A stretch of 64,000 bases of DNA from Undaria pinnatifida (Eukaryota; Sar; Phaeophyceae; Laminariales; Alariaceae): NCBI GenBank assembly GCA_012845835.1, contig JABAKD010000016.1, positions 13,939,020 to 14,003,019 of the forward strand, in the 5' to 3' direction. Under the pieces are notes generated by a model that was not told where the DNA came from, did not search any database, and was given only the letters and a program-made list of their open reading frames with translations. The position numbers were made by a program, and so were the translations under genes. Positions 33,525-45,900 of the stretch are shown piece by piece; position 1 is the stretch's first letter, and each line of letters begins with the position of its first letter.

Positions 33525-36500
33525 AAGCACAGTCGATGGCGCCATCCGCGGTTACATGTTCAGGAATCGTCGAACGGGGGGGCATGGTTATGAATAACGC
33601 GATAGCAGTAACATGGTACATGTTTTGAGTTGTTGGCGGGCCGGTGGTCTAGACTAATCCGATAGCAGTTACGAAAGCGTATCCCTTTTAGAACTGCCCG
33701 CAACGTTTTTGGAGACACATGTAACACGAACTACTTGGGTTAGGGTTTGAGCAGAAGAAACAGATGCAACACAAACGTGTAAGTGTAGTCCACGAGCAAC
33801 GTATCATACGATATGATACCTGCAAAATAAACGTGCACGTACGCATTCGGACAAAAAAAAGGTTGGCTGGTTTTGTTTATGAGCACTTTTATGTTGCATT
33901 TAGTGTGGGGTGTGGGGACGGCTACCTTGCCCATTTTTTTATTCTGACTCGTGTTTTGAATACCCTTCTTTTTTTGTGGGCTTTTTGAAAAACTTCTCAA
34001 ATTAGTGTGCAAAAATGTATCTTGAAACTAGTGTGGGCATATTTATCTTGAAGCAGTGCTGGAGATTTTGTCTCGAAGTTATTGTCGGGGGCGACCCCGT
34101 AGAACACGGAGAAGGCGAAGAAAGCAAGGAACGCAAAGAAAGTCGCCGGGAAGGTTCTCCGAGAGGAGGGTTTAGGCAGGCGTGTTCCGGGTGGGAGCGC
34201 TGAGAGCGAAACAGGGCCTTATAATCAAGTGATTCCAAGACGAATTGCTTGCCGAAATATTTGTAAGTATGTCTACTTGAAGAGCACGATTCCGTGGGCC
34301 ACTTTTTTGCGCCGAAAGTATCGTACTGGGGAGCACCACGTTTTGATGGTGTTTCCGGTCCAATTTGATGGTTGCGTCTGACAACAAAAATAGTTTTTAT
34401 CTGCCGCATGGAATGTACCCAGTATGAAGCAATGGGGATCTATCTGATACTTTGAAGTATGCCCGGTGTGCGAAAAAAATCGACAAGCCGGAGGTGAACT
34501 TGCATGTCCTGCATGACGTGCGGAGCCTGGACTGGACTGCGGCGATGCGATGTTTTTCAAACGCTGCTCTCAAAATCGGCCGGTCACGCGTTGTTATGCT
34601 GTCGTGCGGCGCCAAGAAATGGCAATGACCTGCCTTATTTCCCTACGTGTTTATATTTAAGGTTGGATTGAGTCACTGCTGTCGCGGATTTTTGGGACAT
34701 AAAAGTATGGTAAAAAGAGCTCATCGCTATTATACAGAGGTAATAATTTAATAGTAGTGTTGTATCACTCCGTAAACTTATCTCGTCTTTCATTATTTCT
34801 CCATGATGGCCCCATACGCAAAAACCAACGAAAACAAACCTTTGCTGGGTTCACGTCAAGTCAATAGTTCTCTCCGCTCTAAACCTTAGTCTGAGCAGAT
34901 AGGTACTAAGTATAGGCGGCGCCATCCCATGGATCTCAAACGAACACTCAATAACTAAACCAACAGGCCCAACAGGCCTTTCACGTGCTCCCATCTAAAA
35001 TAAATGCACCAAATAGCCATGCTTCCCAAGTTTGACGGCTACAGGTCTGAAATAACCAAGATCATGCTTCCCCCCTCGCCTCCCCCAAAACCTAAACTTG
35101 CAAAAAGGGTGACAAACCTCATGCTCCTCCGAACGTCAACATCATCAATAACATTTCAACGCAATTGGCAACGATGTACGTGCTCCTTTGAAAACGGGGT
35201 TACACCGCAGTGGCCCTTCGCACCATGGTATAAAATGTGACATAACATGAAGACACCCCATCGTCCTCGCGTACTCATTCCACTACTGAGTGCCAAACTT
35301 CAACATTCCTTTAAAATTCCTGGTCCAGTCTGTGGGTGCAAAAATTCAACATTCCTTTCAAACTTATGGTCCCATCTGTCACATGTGGGTGCTGAATTTC
35401 AAAAATTCTTCCAATTTGCAACATTTTGATTTCTACCGCAAAAACGCAACGCCTATCTTTTGTTCATTGGGGAGGGTTCGCTGTAACACTAACTGAAAAA
35501 AAAATGCCACCACAGCAACCCCCCTGCTATGTGCGCCGTATGTGTGCCGTCCCACACAGGATGCCTACAGACACTTTACCTCACACAATAGGGAATGTGG
35601 GCACGAAACGATTTAGCAGAAAGCGACGTCAGGGCCTGTAGAGACGTCGCGTAGCATACCCAGAGATTGTTCCACCAATCAAAACTCTTACAAAAAAGTG
35701 ACCGATAAAACAACCAACCGCTCTCACAAAATAAAAATCCCTACATCTCGGCGTGTGCGCGCGAGAGAGAGTGAGCACCGCAGGCAAAACCGGGACCAAC
35801 ACGACGGCAGGCTCTGAGCAAGCCTATCTGTACCGTGCCCTACAACTCCCAACTTTTCAACCACTGCACTGTTTTCCCTATACTAACTTCAAGTGCGTTT
35901 CCCCCCAAGAAGGTGTTGTAGTTTTAGAGGGGTGACGCTCTAACCGACATTGTGCTGCCTGCGTTTTCCCCCTTCGGTATCTACCTCATGATGACGTTAT
36001 TTTTGTGGCAACTTTATCTAACGCCCCAGCGTCGTTTACCTTTCAGCTGTGGCGAAAAAACTTCTCATCAAAACTTTGTGATCATAAAACACACTCTTGC
36101 TCTTGCCAAGCACACACAATCCGATCGATGCACACTCAACGCCGACTGGTTCAATCAATCGCAGGAGGCGGGGCCCCGACGTGCTTGTGAGCTACCAACG
36201 AGGGTACGCCCCGTTTCCCACCCGACGATGCATCACGGCCACAAAAAAACGCCAAAAAACACCAAAACATCCCAACATGAGCAAAAGCGCTTACGCCAAC
36301 AACAGCAAAAACGACTACGCGTACAGGAGTCTCCGAAAACACCTACACCTAACCCTACCCGTGACTGGCCAAGAGTGTTCGCCGTCCCAAAGTGCGTACA
36401 GCACGTAGCCACGACAATTAGACCGCGCTCTCCCCGTCCCTCTCCAGTGTAAGAATTCGAGCCCCGTCGCGGCCCCGCCCTTTGGGTTTCCAGCAACGAG

Positions 36501-37088
36501 GCCATTTTAATACCTTCACTACTGCAACACGTTGGTTACTCTGATCGCAAGTACTTGGTCCCCAAAAACGTGGGCGCAGTTCCAAGGTTATTTTAGCATT
36601 TTCCAGGCTTGGCCTTTTTCAGGCGCGCTTCGGTGCTTTAACTTCCGGAGATCAAATTCGGGGCTTCAATTTCAGAAAGAGCCGTCGGACTCTGGCAAAG
36701 TGGGCATTACAGCGGTCTCCTTCGTTCTAAACAGTCCGGGGCATTCTCTGCCCCCCTAAACATGCGACAAGCACACTAAGAGGTAAGTGCCAAGCTCCGG
36801 TCAACGAAACTTCTCCGAGCGAACGCGAGGATTGATGCTCCTGAAGCTGAACTTTGTACAATGTACCTTCTCTCACCCCTTGTTCGTCTACATATATAGA
36901 GTGCACGATATACCCGTAGCGAAACTGTACCATCGCTCCATGTTCGCCTACATAGAGGGCATGATGCATGCGTCGTGAAATTGTAGCACATGCTGTCAAA
37001 CCGCTAAGTAGCGCAGCAGTAGTAGCACTAAACCACTTAACATGTGATTTGAAATGTTCAAATACCGATCTCCCAACAAGGGTAGGTC

Positions 37089-37117
37089 GGGGGGGGGGGG
37101 AGGGGGGGGGGGGGGGC
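37089..37117 (+). repeat. G29 run with one A
   Basis: An almost uninterrupted guanine run, able to form G-quadruplexes. A G17 run lies at 43386-43402. Confidence 0.9.
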
Positions 37118-37714
37118 GCAGGACACCATCACCCCCAACTCAGCCCTTACAAACCACCTTCACAAGCACAAAAAAAAATCACCGCGGCAAACTGCTTTCG
37201 CGGTCGCAAATCAATTTTAAACGTACGCTAATCAACAAAGCTCGCAATAACAATTTCTGTACGTCAATTAAAAAGTGAGTCGCAAAAATACCAGTCACGA
37301 AAAAAGCGGCGCAAATATGTGGAGCCATTACCGCGAAAGATTAATAGACCCGTACCACCCGATCAATCTCACGGTAGTGTTCCCCCGCCCACGCTATATC
37401 CCATCACTACCGTCGCCTGAAAATGATTTTCGCCCCCGGTAACCGCTGCCGGTATTATTACCCGCCCGGCGCGTGTCGGGGATGGCGCGATATCTCCCTG
37501 GCGACGTCGAATAACTGCTAGGCGACTCGCGAGATGCCCCCGGTGATGCCCGGTATGACCCCGGGGGTGCTCGGGGGTCAGCAACGCCACGCTGGAGTCC
37601 GAAGTATGGTGACGATCCCCTAAGCGAGAAAACAAACAAAAAAACGTAGGAAAAAAAGCAAGTGCGGAAACGTTAGCGCAGCGGTGACAGCGAGTGATGC
37701 CCCGATGAGGTGGA

Positions 37715-37890
37715 GCAGGGTAGGGTAGGGTAGGGTAAGGTAGGGTAGGCTAGGGTACGGTAGGGTAGGGTAGGTAAGGTAAGGCAGCGAAATGAAAAAC
37801 AAGGTGAAGTAACGCAGGGTAAGGTAGTGAAGGGGAATCTAAGGCAAGGCAACGCAAGGCAACGCAAGGCAACGCAAGGCAAGGCAAGGT
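37715..37890 (+). repeat. GGTAGGGTAG and AAGGCAACGC short tandem repeats
   Basis: 5- and 10-bp units: (GGTAG/GGTAA)n at 37717-37790, then (AAGGCAACGC)n at 37838-37890, separated by less regular sequence. Confidence 0.85.
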
Positions 37891-37929
37891 AGGGCGGACA
37901 AAAAAACTCGACAGTATCCATAGTTGAAT

Positions 37930-38041
37930 TCCTGAGGTATTCTTCCACTCCAGAATTATTGGAGCCCGTCCTGTGACCACGAACTAGATGTTAAAGCGAT
38001 GAGTTAATGTGCGAACAACAACAACAACAACAACAACAACT
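37930..38041 (+). repeat. AAC-tailed dispersed repeat, copy 2
   Basis: GGTATTCTTCCACTCCAGAA, TTATTGGAGCCCGTCCTGTG, then ACCACGAACTAG and a (CAA)n tail of about 27 nt. Confidence 0.75.
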
Positions 38042-38160
38042 GGCAGGTAAGACGGGAGGTCCGGCGTACGGAACGAAAAAAAAGCAGAGGAAAGGACAAC
38101 ACCTGCCTTGACCCTGCTGGGCACCTTAGAGGAAAAACTGACCGAACCACATACGAACGA

Positions 38161-38469
38161 ATGACGATCGAGACATCGGCCACACGAAGCATACATACTT
38201 CCAAGTATACTGCTACTGCAGCGAATGCGCGCGGTGGGCTTAATGAACAAAAAGTAGATGCTGAATCAGATGGGGATGGAGTCGCGCCAGACGTTTTACA
38301 ACGGCTCTACGAGGCAACGGGAGGGTGGACGCCCAAAGCAAAACTATCGAGCATGTTGGGGGTATACCTGGAGATGGGGGTAGCGGCCACCAGCGGAGAT
38401 GGCGGGAGACCCAGCCGGTGCATGAAGGACGACCGGATCTGCTCAGGGCTACGCAGCAATCGAGCCTAG
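38161..38469 (+). CDS. Weak ORF, unknown
   Basis: A 102-residue frame starting at ATG and ending in a stop, with a plausible mixed composition (APDVLQRLYEATGGWTPKAK). I recognise no family and see no splice partner. Two other frames are open in part of it. It could be a mobile-element remnant or chance. Confidence 0.2.
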   Translation: MTIETSATRSIHTSKYTATAANARGGLNEQKVDAESDGDGVAPDVLQRLYEATGGWTPKAKLSSMLGVYLEMGVAATSGDGGRPSRCMKDDRICSGLRSNRA

Positions 38470-39689
38470 TCGCAAGACAGCAAAACAAAAAACGTTCAGC
38501 AGAGCACGTGTTTAGGTTGAGTAAGAGCGTGAGAAAACTGTTCGATAGCGCGTATTCAGAGTGAGCTAGGGCAAGACTGCATGTGGCCGTGGTTGCACGG
38601 TCCATGGGAAAACATAGCAGGCACCTACGCGAAAAGCACGCACGCAAGCGCGTACACGCGGACCAAACGCTTCTGCACTATTGACAGCGCTTTCTAAAGC
38701 AAGCAAGTCGTCCACTATAACGCTTGTGCACTATCGATACGAACCGCTTTCCAACTTCCCACGTGTGCTTCCAATTTTTAATCGTGGCTCTCAATCTGAA
38801 ACAATCTGTGCCAAGGTGCATAAGGGTAAGGTTACACCTCGAAACATAAAAAAAAAAGTGCAACAAGTGTAGTGTAATGCTGCCATGATGATACTTGCGA
38901 CGCCGTCAAAAGTCCAGCATAGCTACAGCGAAGTCGATCGGAATAATCCGGCACGAGCAAACAATATGTCTAGCTCCAACAGTTGATCGGAAGAACGCGG
39001 AGCAAACAAAAAAAAACGCCGTGTATATGCTAGAGCAGCACCAAGGTCTAGTACAAAATACCGTAAGAAACAGATGTATTGGAACTTGCTCAAAATTCAC
39101 TACCTACGGTACAGATAACTTCCTTGTACTCCCGAAGTATGCCAAAACCCGCCACTGTAGTGAAAGAACACACCCACGTATTATGCCACAAGTACGAACA
39201 ACTCCGACAAAGCCATCCACCCACAAACCATCCGCCACGTATGTGCTAAAGTAGTATAGTAGAAAGTACAGTAAGAAACAGATGTGTTGGATTTTGCTCA
39301 AAATTTTGCCACCTAGAGTACACAAGTACCCTATTACGGGGGACCCTAGTAAATAGGACCTACGGCGGACACAAAAACCTATATATTCATATATTTTTAT
39401 CAGCAATATTTGGTCCTATTTACTATCGTCCTCCATAATACTACTGCTTTGCTATAAGTAGACCAAATTGGCACCCTACAACTATCTTAACAAAGCATCC
39501 ATTCATGAGAGGTATTCGTACATCAAAGTGTTCAAATAGTTATTGGTGTGTTGATTGGTTATGCATGACAGGGAATGTAATACAATGTCATCTTAATGTC
39601 ATCTTAATGTCATCTTAAGGTCATTTTACATTAGGTTTTGACTATTAATACCGAAACTGACTCAAAACGGGCGATTTATGTACAGTAAT

Positions 39690-39746
39690 ACGCAGCTTGC
39701 AAAGATGAGTGTCGGCCCTAAATTCGTCGAACTCACAGCTGATGTC
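39690..39746 (-). repeat. 65-bp dispersed repeat copy
   Basis: Reads on the - strand CAGCTGTGAGTTCGACGAAT ... ACTCATCTTTGCAAGCTGCG, close to the copies at 7832 and 60181. Confidence 0.7.
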
Positions 39747-39839
39747 ATTATAATAACCATATAGAATATCCCCCCTTTTCCAAAGCCTGCCGAAAACAAC
39801 AGAACGAACGAAAACAATCCCTGGCTCGAATCGGAGCCA

Positions 39840-39932
39840 TCATGTTCGATATACCTTCTGGGCTCTCGAAACTCGCGTTCGCATGAGGGGCTCTAAGTAC
39901 TCCAGCTGATTAATGCCCACGAACTTGGACAT
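39840..39932 (-). CDS. CRT-like gene exon 10, terminal
   Basis: Phase 0 from acgcag|atg, 30 codons ending VSRAQKVYRT and tga at 39840-39842. MSKFVGINQLEYLEPLMRTR looks like the polar C-terminal tail of the family. Confidence 0.8.
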   Translation of the reverse strand: MSKFVGINQLEYLEPLMRTRVSRAQKVYRT

Positions 39933-42900
39933 CTGCGTGGGTGTTGCCCGTGTCAAGGCGAAGAGAAGAAGCGGTTGAAGTAGTCAGCGGTCGATGCCAA
40001 CATAGGGTGACATCATGCACAAGCGACGAAATGAACTGTGTCTGGACACCGCTACCTCTCCTGGGTAACGCCGCAAGAAGCGTGACGCACTCGACCAACT
40101 ATTAATAATAGATCAGGCACTAAATAGATAAATAATTAACAGCGCAAGCAATAAATAGAGCAAACACGGACACTACAACGGGCAACCCACGGCGCGCGCA
40201 CAAGGCGTGCAGTGGCAAAACGCGAGACGGATGTGTGTGATGAAAAGCAAGCACCGACCACAAGTGTCCCGCACCTTGCGCACAAGGCGCTCACGAACAC
40301 AGCCACCTCAACATAATTATTCACATGTGCGACAGATTATAGCCCATTTGATTATATCTGTGCCTTGCGTGGCAGTTGCACTGGTCTACATCATAGGCAC
40401 GGTCTAAATCATGTTGCCAGCTGGGAAAGTTCGATCTGAATAACCTAGCACATGTTTCCTGGGTTGGACACAATGTACCACCCAGACCCTGAACAACATA
40501 TCGCAACGATAGATACAGGATCTAGATGATCTGTCATGATCTGTCATGATATAGATCATGATATGTCCGATGTTGCGTAGTACCATTTAGTAGCGCATTT
40601 ACCTTAGTCGATGCCTGAATCTCGTCTTCTTCGTCCGGAAGGGTTTTGGTCATGGAGCCTCTCAACAACGCCAGGGCCTGCGTGCTGAACCGGTATATCA
40701 CGAGGCCTACAACACGCGCGCGCGAGTAACATGACAGCAGAGTGCAGCGGGTACGGTGGCAGTCAGTTTCAAGAGAGTGAAGCAGCTTGGAAAAGTTCCA
40801 CACGTCGAACAGATACTGACCTGCCTGATCTGTCTCACCTAGATCATACGGATTAGTGGAACGGGACACACTTGTATCTACATACGACGCATATTCTACA
40901 GCTGTCACGTGGACACTGGTACAGATCATAGATCGAGTACAATGTGCCTCAAAAAAGCGGACACACGCGTGATAACATGACCACCACCTATAGATTGACT
41001 ACTGCGGAAACATGTACAGAATATTCAGATCCTGTATATCAGCCGTAAGGAAACTTGTGCAGATGACGCAGATTTGTGAAAATGATCTGTGCCATCAGAA
41101 CAATGATCTGATTGAAACGCGTGCGTGTCTGTGACCGCGGCGCCGCACTTACGGCTAGCACGGTGCCGCGAGTATAGCTCGTTTGCAGCGAAGCGCTCTC
41201 TCGCTGGCACATGAACAACGACAGGTACTACCAGGTACGAGTTTTTACGTAACTAGAGGTGTGAACTGCTGTAGCGGCGAAAATCAATTGGCCTCAAACA
41301 AATAACAGTTAATAAACAACTACCGAATTGTGGGGTTGGGGTAAGATAAACAAAGCAGATGCCGAAGCGTCGCCTGAATCCTGTACGTACAGCAGATACG
41401 CTCGTGCACGTCAAGTACAGTCGTGGTCTCTATATAGTGCAAGCCGGAAACATTGGCACTACATCAGCAACCGGTACTACTCCGCATACTGCCACTCTAG
41501 CGGAATCCTATTCATGCCAAGCGGAAGAAAAGGGCACTATAACGGCAACCGGCATTATTCAATCCGCACCATGGTGGGACTACTCTTGTACCTGTCAAAA
41601 TGAAAAGCAAGCCCATGGTATCCGAAATCTTGAGGTCCTGGTGATGGGGCACGAACTTCAAGGAGAACGCGACGTTGCCGATCGGGACCATCACCGTTGA
41701 CGCCAAAAACAGAACGTTCGCACTGTAGCAGAACACAACAGAAAAAGGTCACACACGCAAAAGCAGAAATACGTCGTAGCAAAAAACAAAAAAAGGTCAG
41801 GAGAGCAAAAACCAGAAAAAAGGTGACAGCAAACACAGAAAAAGATAACAGCAAAAACAGAAAAAAGGTGAAAGCAAAAACAGAAAAAGTTAACAGCAAA
41901 CACAGAAAAAGGTGACAGCAAAAGCAGACAAAAGCCAGGTATCCCAGAGTACATACCCTACCTCATACAACGTTGCCCTTCAGGATGAGGTTCACTTGAT
42001 ATCCCGGGGGCGGCGCAAGTTAAAAAATGGCAACACAGACGTTCCCATGACACGTACATACAGGTATGAGCTACAGAGTAATAATTTTGCTGCAGCTCTA
42101 TGCTTCGTATATCTGGTATGAGGTTCGACGATGCGCGTTTGACTACTGCTGCATTGTACATACGTGCTAATGTTTTGATCATGTACCAGGTAGTGTTGTC
42201 GTGCTTCGACCTCCTGCTGCTGTGCACCAGCCACACACATATACGCCGTGACTGCTGGCGCGCAATTCGATGCGAGTCGACTATTAATAGGGAAGAAAGG
42301 GCTTACGTCTTCACGCGATAAAAATGAAGGCACGTGCCGTAGTGGGAACCGGGGAGAAAAGCCCGCGGATTAGTGACCCTGGGTCTGAGCTGCGTCTAGG
42401 TTGCGGAGAATGACGGTTGAAAAAAGTGTGAAGACAATAGATGGAATGAGCGAAAAACAAAAGTCTGGCACAAAAGGCGGGAGCTTGGAGCACGGCTGCC
42501 GTTGTACCGCTGCTGACGTACTGCTGTGTACTGGTTTTGTTGTGGCTACGACGCTGAGGGGGTGCTTTTGCAAAACAAAGAAAGGCTCTTCTTGATCGTG
42601 TTGTGTCTATGACAGCACGCACTCCAAACACAGAAGCACACATGCATACACACAGAAGCACCGTCAGTGGCCGTCACAAAAGAGTGTTGCTGCTGCGTAG
42701 TAGACAGCAGAGAGGGTATAAAAACAATTGTACTGATCATGTTGTACAGCGGCCGGGAGACTCTATGACAGCACGCACTCCACACACAGAAGCACACATG
42801 CATATATACAGAAGCACCGTCGGTGGGTGTCACAAAAGAGTGCTGCTGCTGAGTAGTAGACAGCAGAGAGAGTAAAAAAACAATGGTACTGGTCATGTTG

Positions 42901-45900
42901 TACAGCGGCCGGGAGACGGCGGCAGTATGATCCTTGCTCTGTGGTTCTCGCCCGGTGCGACTATCTCTCACGCACGAACACAAGAAGAACTCAGCTAGGT
43001 ACCAAAGGGCTGGGTGCAAAAGGTATCACGTTTGACGGATGCTGCTGACGTATTATTGCTGCTGCTGCTGCTGCTCATGCTGCTGCTGCCGGGTTTGCAC
43101 AGCGAAACGGGCGGCAGCACGGTCCTTGCTCTGTAGTTCTTGCCCGTTCGGGCTATTAATCATTAAAAAAAAGAGTTATAAACACGTCAGCCGTGAGTTC
43201 GATAAATTAGGGCCGATACCCATGTTTGTAAGCTGCGTGATACACCGGCCGCTCGTTTGTTTTACTGATATTGTCAGGGTGAGCATCAATGAACATGAAC
43301 AGCAGTTGTTACAATTTAACACTGTACTCCCAATATTGACAGGGATAGTTAGCACTTCGAAAACGGCAAAAAAACGGCAAAAATTGGGGGGGGGGGGGGG
43401 GGAAATGCTGGAGTTTTCTAAGTCACCTTCTCGCCTCAGTGAGGCAGACTGCAGCCCCGCGTCAAAAGAGCCAGCTCAGCGACTTTGAATGCTCAAGAGC
43501 ACGCGCCAAGTAGCTCGGCTGGGATCAAGCATGCGTCGTAACGTACCCATCGCCCCCTTGCTTGTCCCGCAGGCCAAAGCGCGAGAAAAAAAGTTCGGCC
43601 GTCGGAGAACAGAATGCCCCCCCCTCCCAAATGCATGTTTTACATACTAAACATATTTAGTATGTTTAGGTAGGTACAGCCAAATACAGATTAGTGTAAA
43701 AAAGTAAAACCAGGTTTAGATAAATAATGCAACATATACTTTAGTACATGTATCCCCACCACGACTTGGGTTTAACCCTTCCCATCTCCAAAGAGAGATA
43801 TGATGGCGTTTTTATTGCGGGTGCTCCGGAAAGCAACCCCTCATTTAGTTGACTATGCGTCGACCGCTGATGTTGCACATTTTTCACAATAAAAACTCGA
43901 GTAGGTACCCGGGTATCCCCGGAGCACAAACCCTACAAAACACACCCTTGGAAGAGTCTGTCCATCAACCGTCATCTGCCGAAGGGAGGCAGGGTCTCAC
44001 CTTCCATACTTGAGGATGACGATCAGCACCACGTTGTACACGAGGTTGAAGCACAGGTACATCGTCACGAAAAACGGGGCAGTCCCGCAGTGATCGGGAG
44101 GAACGCTCCGAATCCTGAATGCAAACAAACGGCGACGCGCCACGGACCGGTAGCATTTGAACAAAAGAGCACGCACAAACAAGACAGGCGTCAGCGTCGA
44201 CTCACCAACTTCACTACTGTGGACCACTTGCAATACCATTGAAAAAACACGCGCACACAAAACAACTCCGGGAGGGAACGACTACCATCTCCGAAACGCC
44301 TGGTGTTTAGAGAACTGATCGCGCGGCACGCGACACGGGCAACCGACTACCCGGAGGGCCGCCGCTCTCCCCGGGTGGCTCCACATCTCTACCACGCCTG
44401 GTACGCCTGCGGGAAGATCAGGGCGGGTCGATATACTCACGCGGCCGTATACACCGTATCACACCACCCTCTAGATCACACACACCCTTGTTCAGATCTG
44501 ATCGTGTCCGAAACAACGGGGGCACGCGCAACGAGAATGGTGGCGCATCGCTCAGTGTTTGCACTCTCCGTGATATCGAGAAAAAATCGGCTTCCAAAAT
44601 CGTCGGGCGGGGGTGGGGTGTGTGATCTTGCGAGCTATCCGGAACAACATGTAAAGGCAGCACAGTAGTTGAGCTCCACAACCGAGTTAGATCGACAAAT
44701 AATACGACACCATTCACCATTGCACACCTCGGAACGACCGTGTTTCATAATCTGTGCTTTTCAGTGACGACAGATCTCTGGTCAATATATATTATGTCTA
44801 TATTGCCGGATGACAGCCTGGTGATCTGAAGGATCTAGCGCATGTTTCCTCGGTTGGATCTGTACCACACAGATCCTGCACAACATACCATGACGGTAAC
44901 TGTAGGATCTACTGTAGATGATCTATACTTGGTACGATATACTTCGAAGTATACGATCTACATGATCTATAGGATTTACTGTAGATGACCTATTTGATCT
45001 ATTTGATCTGTATGATTTGTATGATCTGTACGATTTGTATGATATATATCGTGATCTGTCAGAGGTGTGAAGCATTCGATGTGGTGTGGTGTGGTGCGGT
45101 AAGCTTAACCCCAATGTTACGGCAGAAACAGACCCGCACATACCACATATTCCAAGCAGTGTGCCCAAAAAAACGTGCTTGCATTTCTTAAGACAGGAGC
45201 AAACCGCCAGCTTTACCGATGAAACCGATGCTAAACGCGGTGTGTCTACGCCTCGCGCATGGTTTAGTGTGCTGCCAAATCTCGGATTAACGTAACGATA
45301 CAATGCAGACAGGTCAACCTGGCACACAACACACAGCGATACCTGCCTCAACATGGTATACCAACCGAGCTGGGCAATAAATTCGTTCGTTCGGAATCCA
45401 CGTGACGTTCTATAACATTTACTGTTCGCGGAGTTCGAAGAGCAGCCAGGCGTGCGAAATGCATCCCAAATACTGATAATCAGCATAAAGTGCGCAGACT
45501 ATAACCAAAGGCTGGCCGTCTTTGTGAAGTCGCCCTGTTTTTTCGCCTGGTACTAACCACCAAGCACGAAGGGGAGTGAGTCACCTATCTACATTTTGCA
45601 TGAGGGCTCACACCACGTGTATAGCCCGCGCGACCTAAGCACCAAAACCACTTGCACACATGATATTCGTCGAAATCCTCAATCTCACGGCTGAACTACA
45701 TTTTATGATGCGAAAAAAAAACGCTCACCCTGTTGCAGCCATTTCAATCATGTCCGGGAAGTGGCTGTCCTGCCCCATGAAGCACATCAACCCTTCGTAC
45801 GTGTTGCGTGGTAGCTCCTGCGCTCGCAAGAAGAAAAAAACAAGACAATGGCGAAAAACGACGTCGTATCATACCAGTCATAACAAACTCACCAAACGCG

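Larger units (their letters stand above)
33525..39839. other. Gene-poor space between two convergent genes
   Basis: I find no convincing gene. The stretch holds relatives of the dispersed repeat near 33690 and 34018, a G-rich run, two minisatellite blocks, an AAC-tailed repeat, one weak ORF (38161-38469) and a 65-bp repeat copy. Both flanking genes end into it. Confidence 0.6.
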
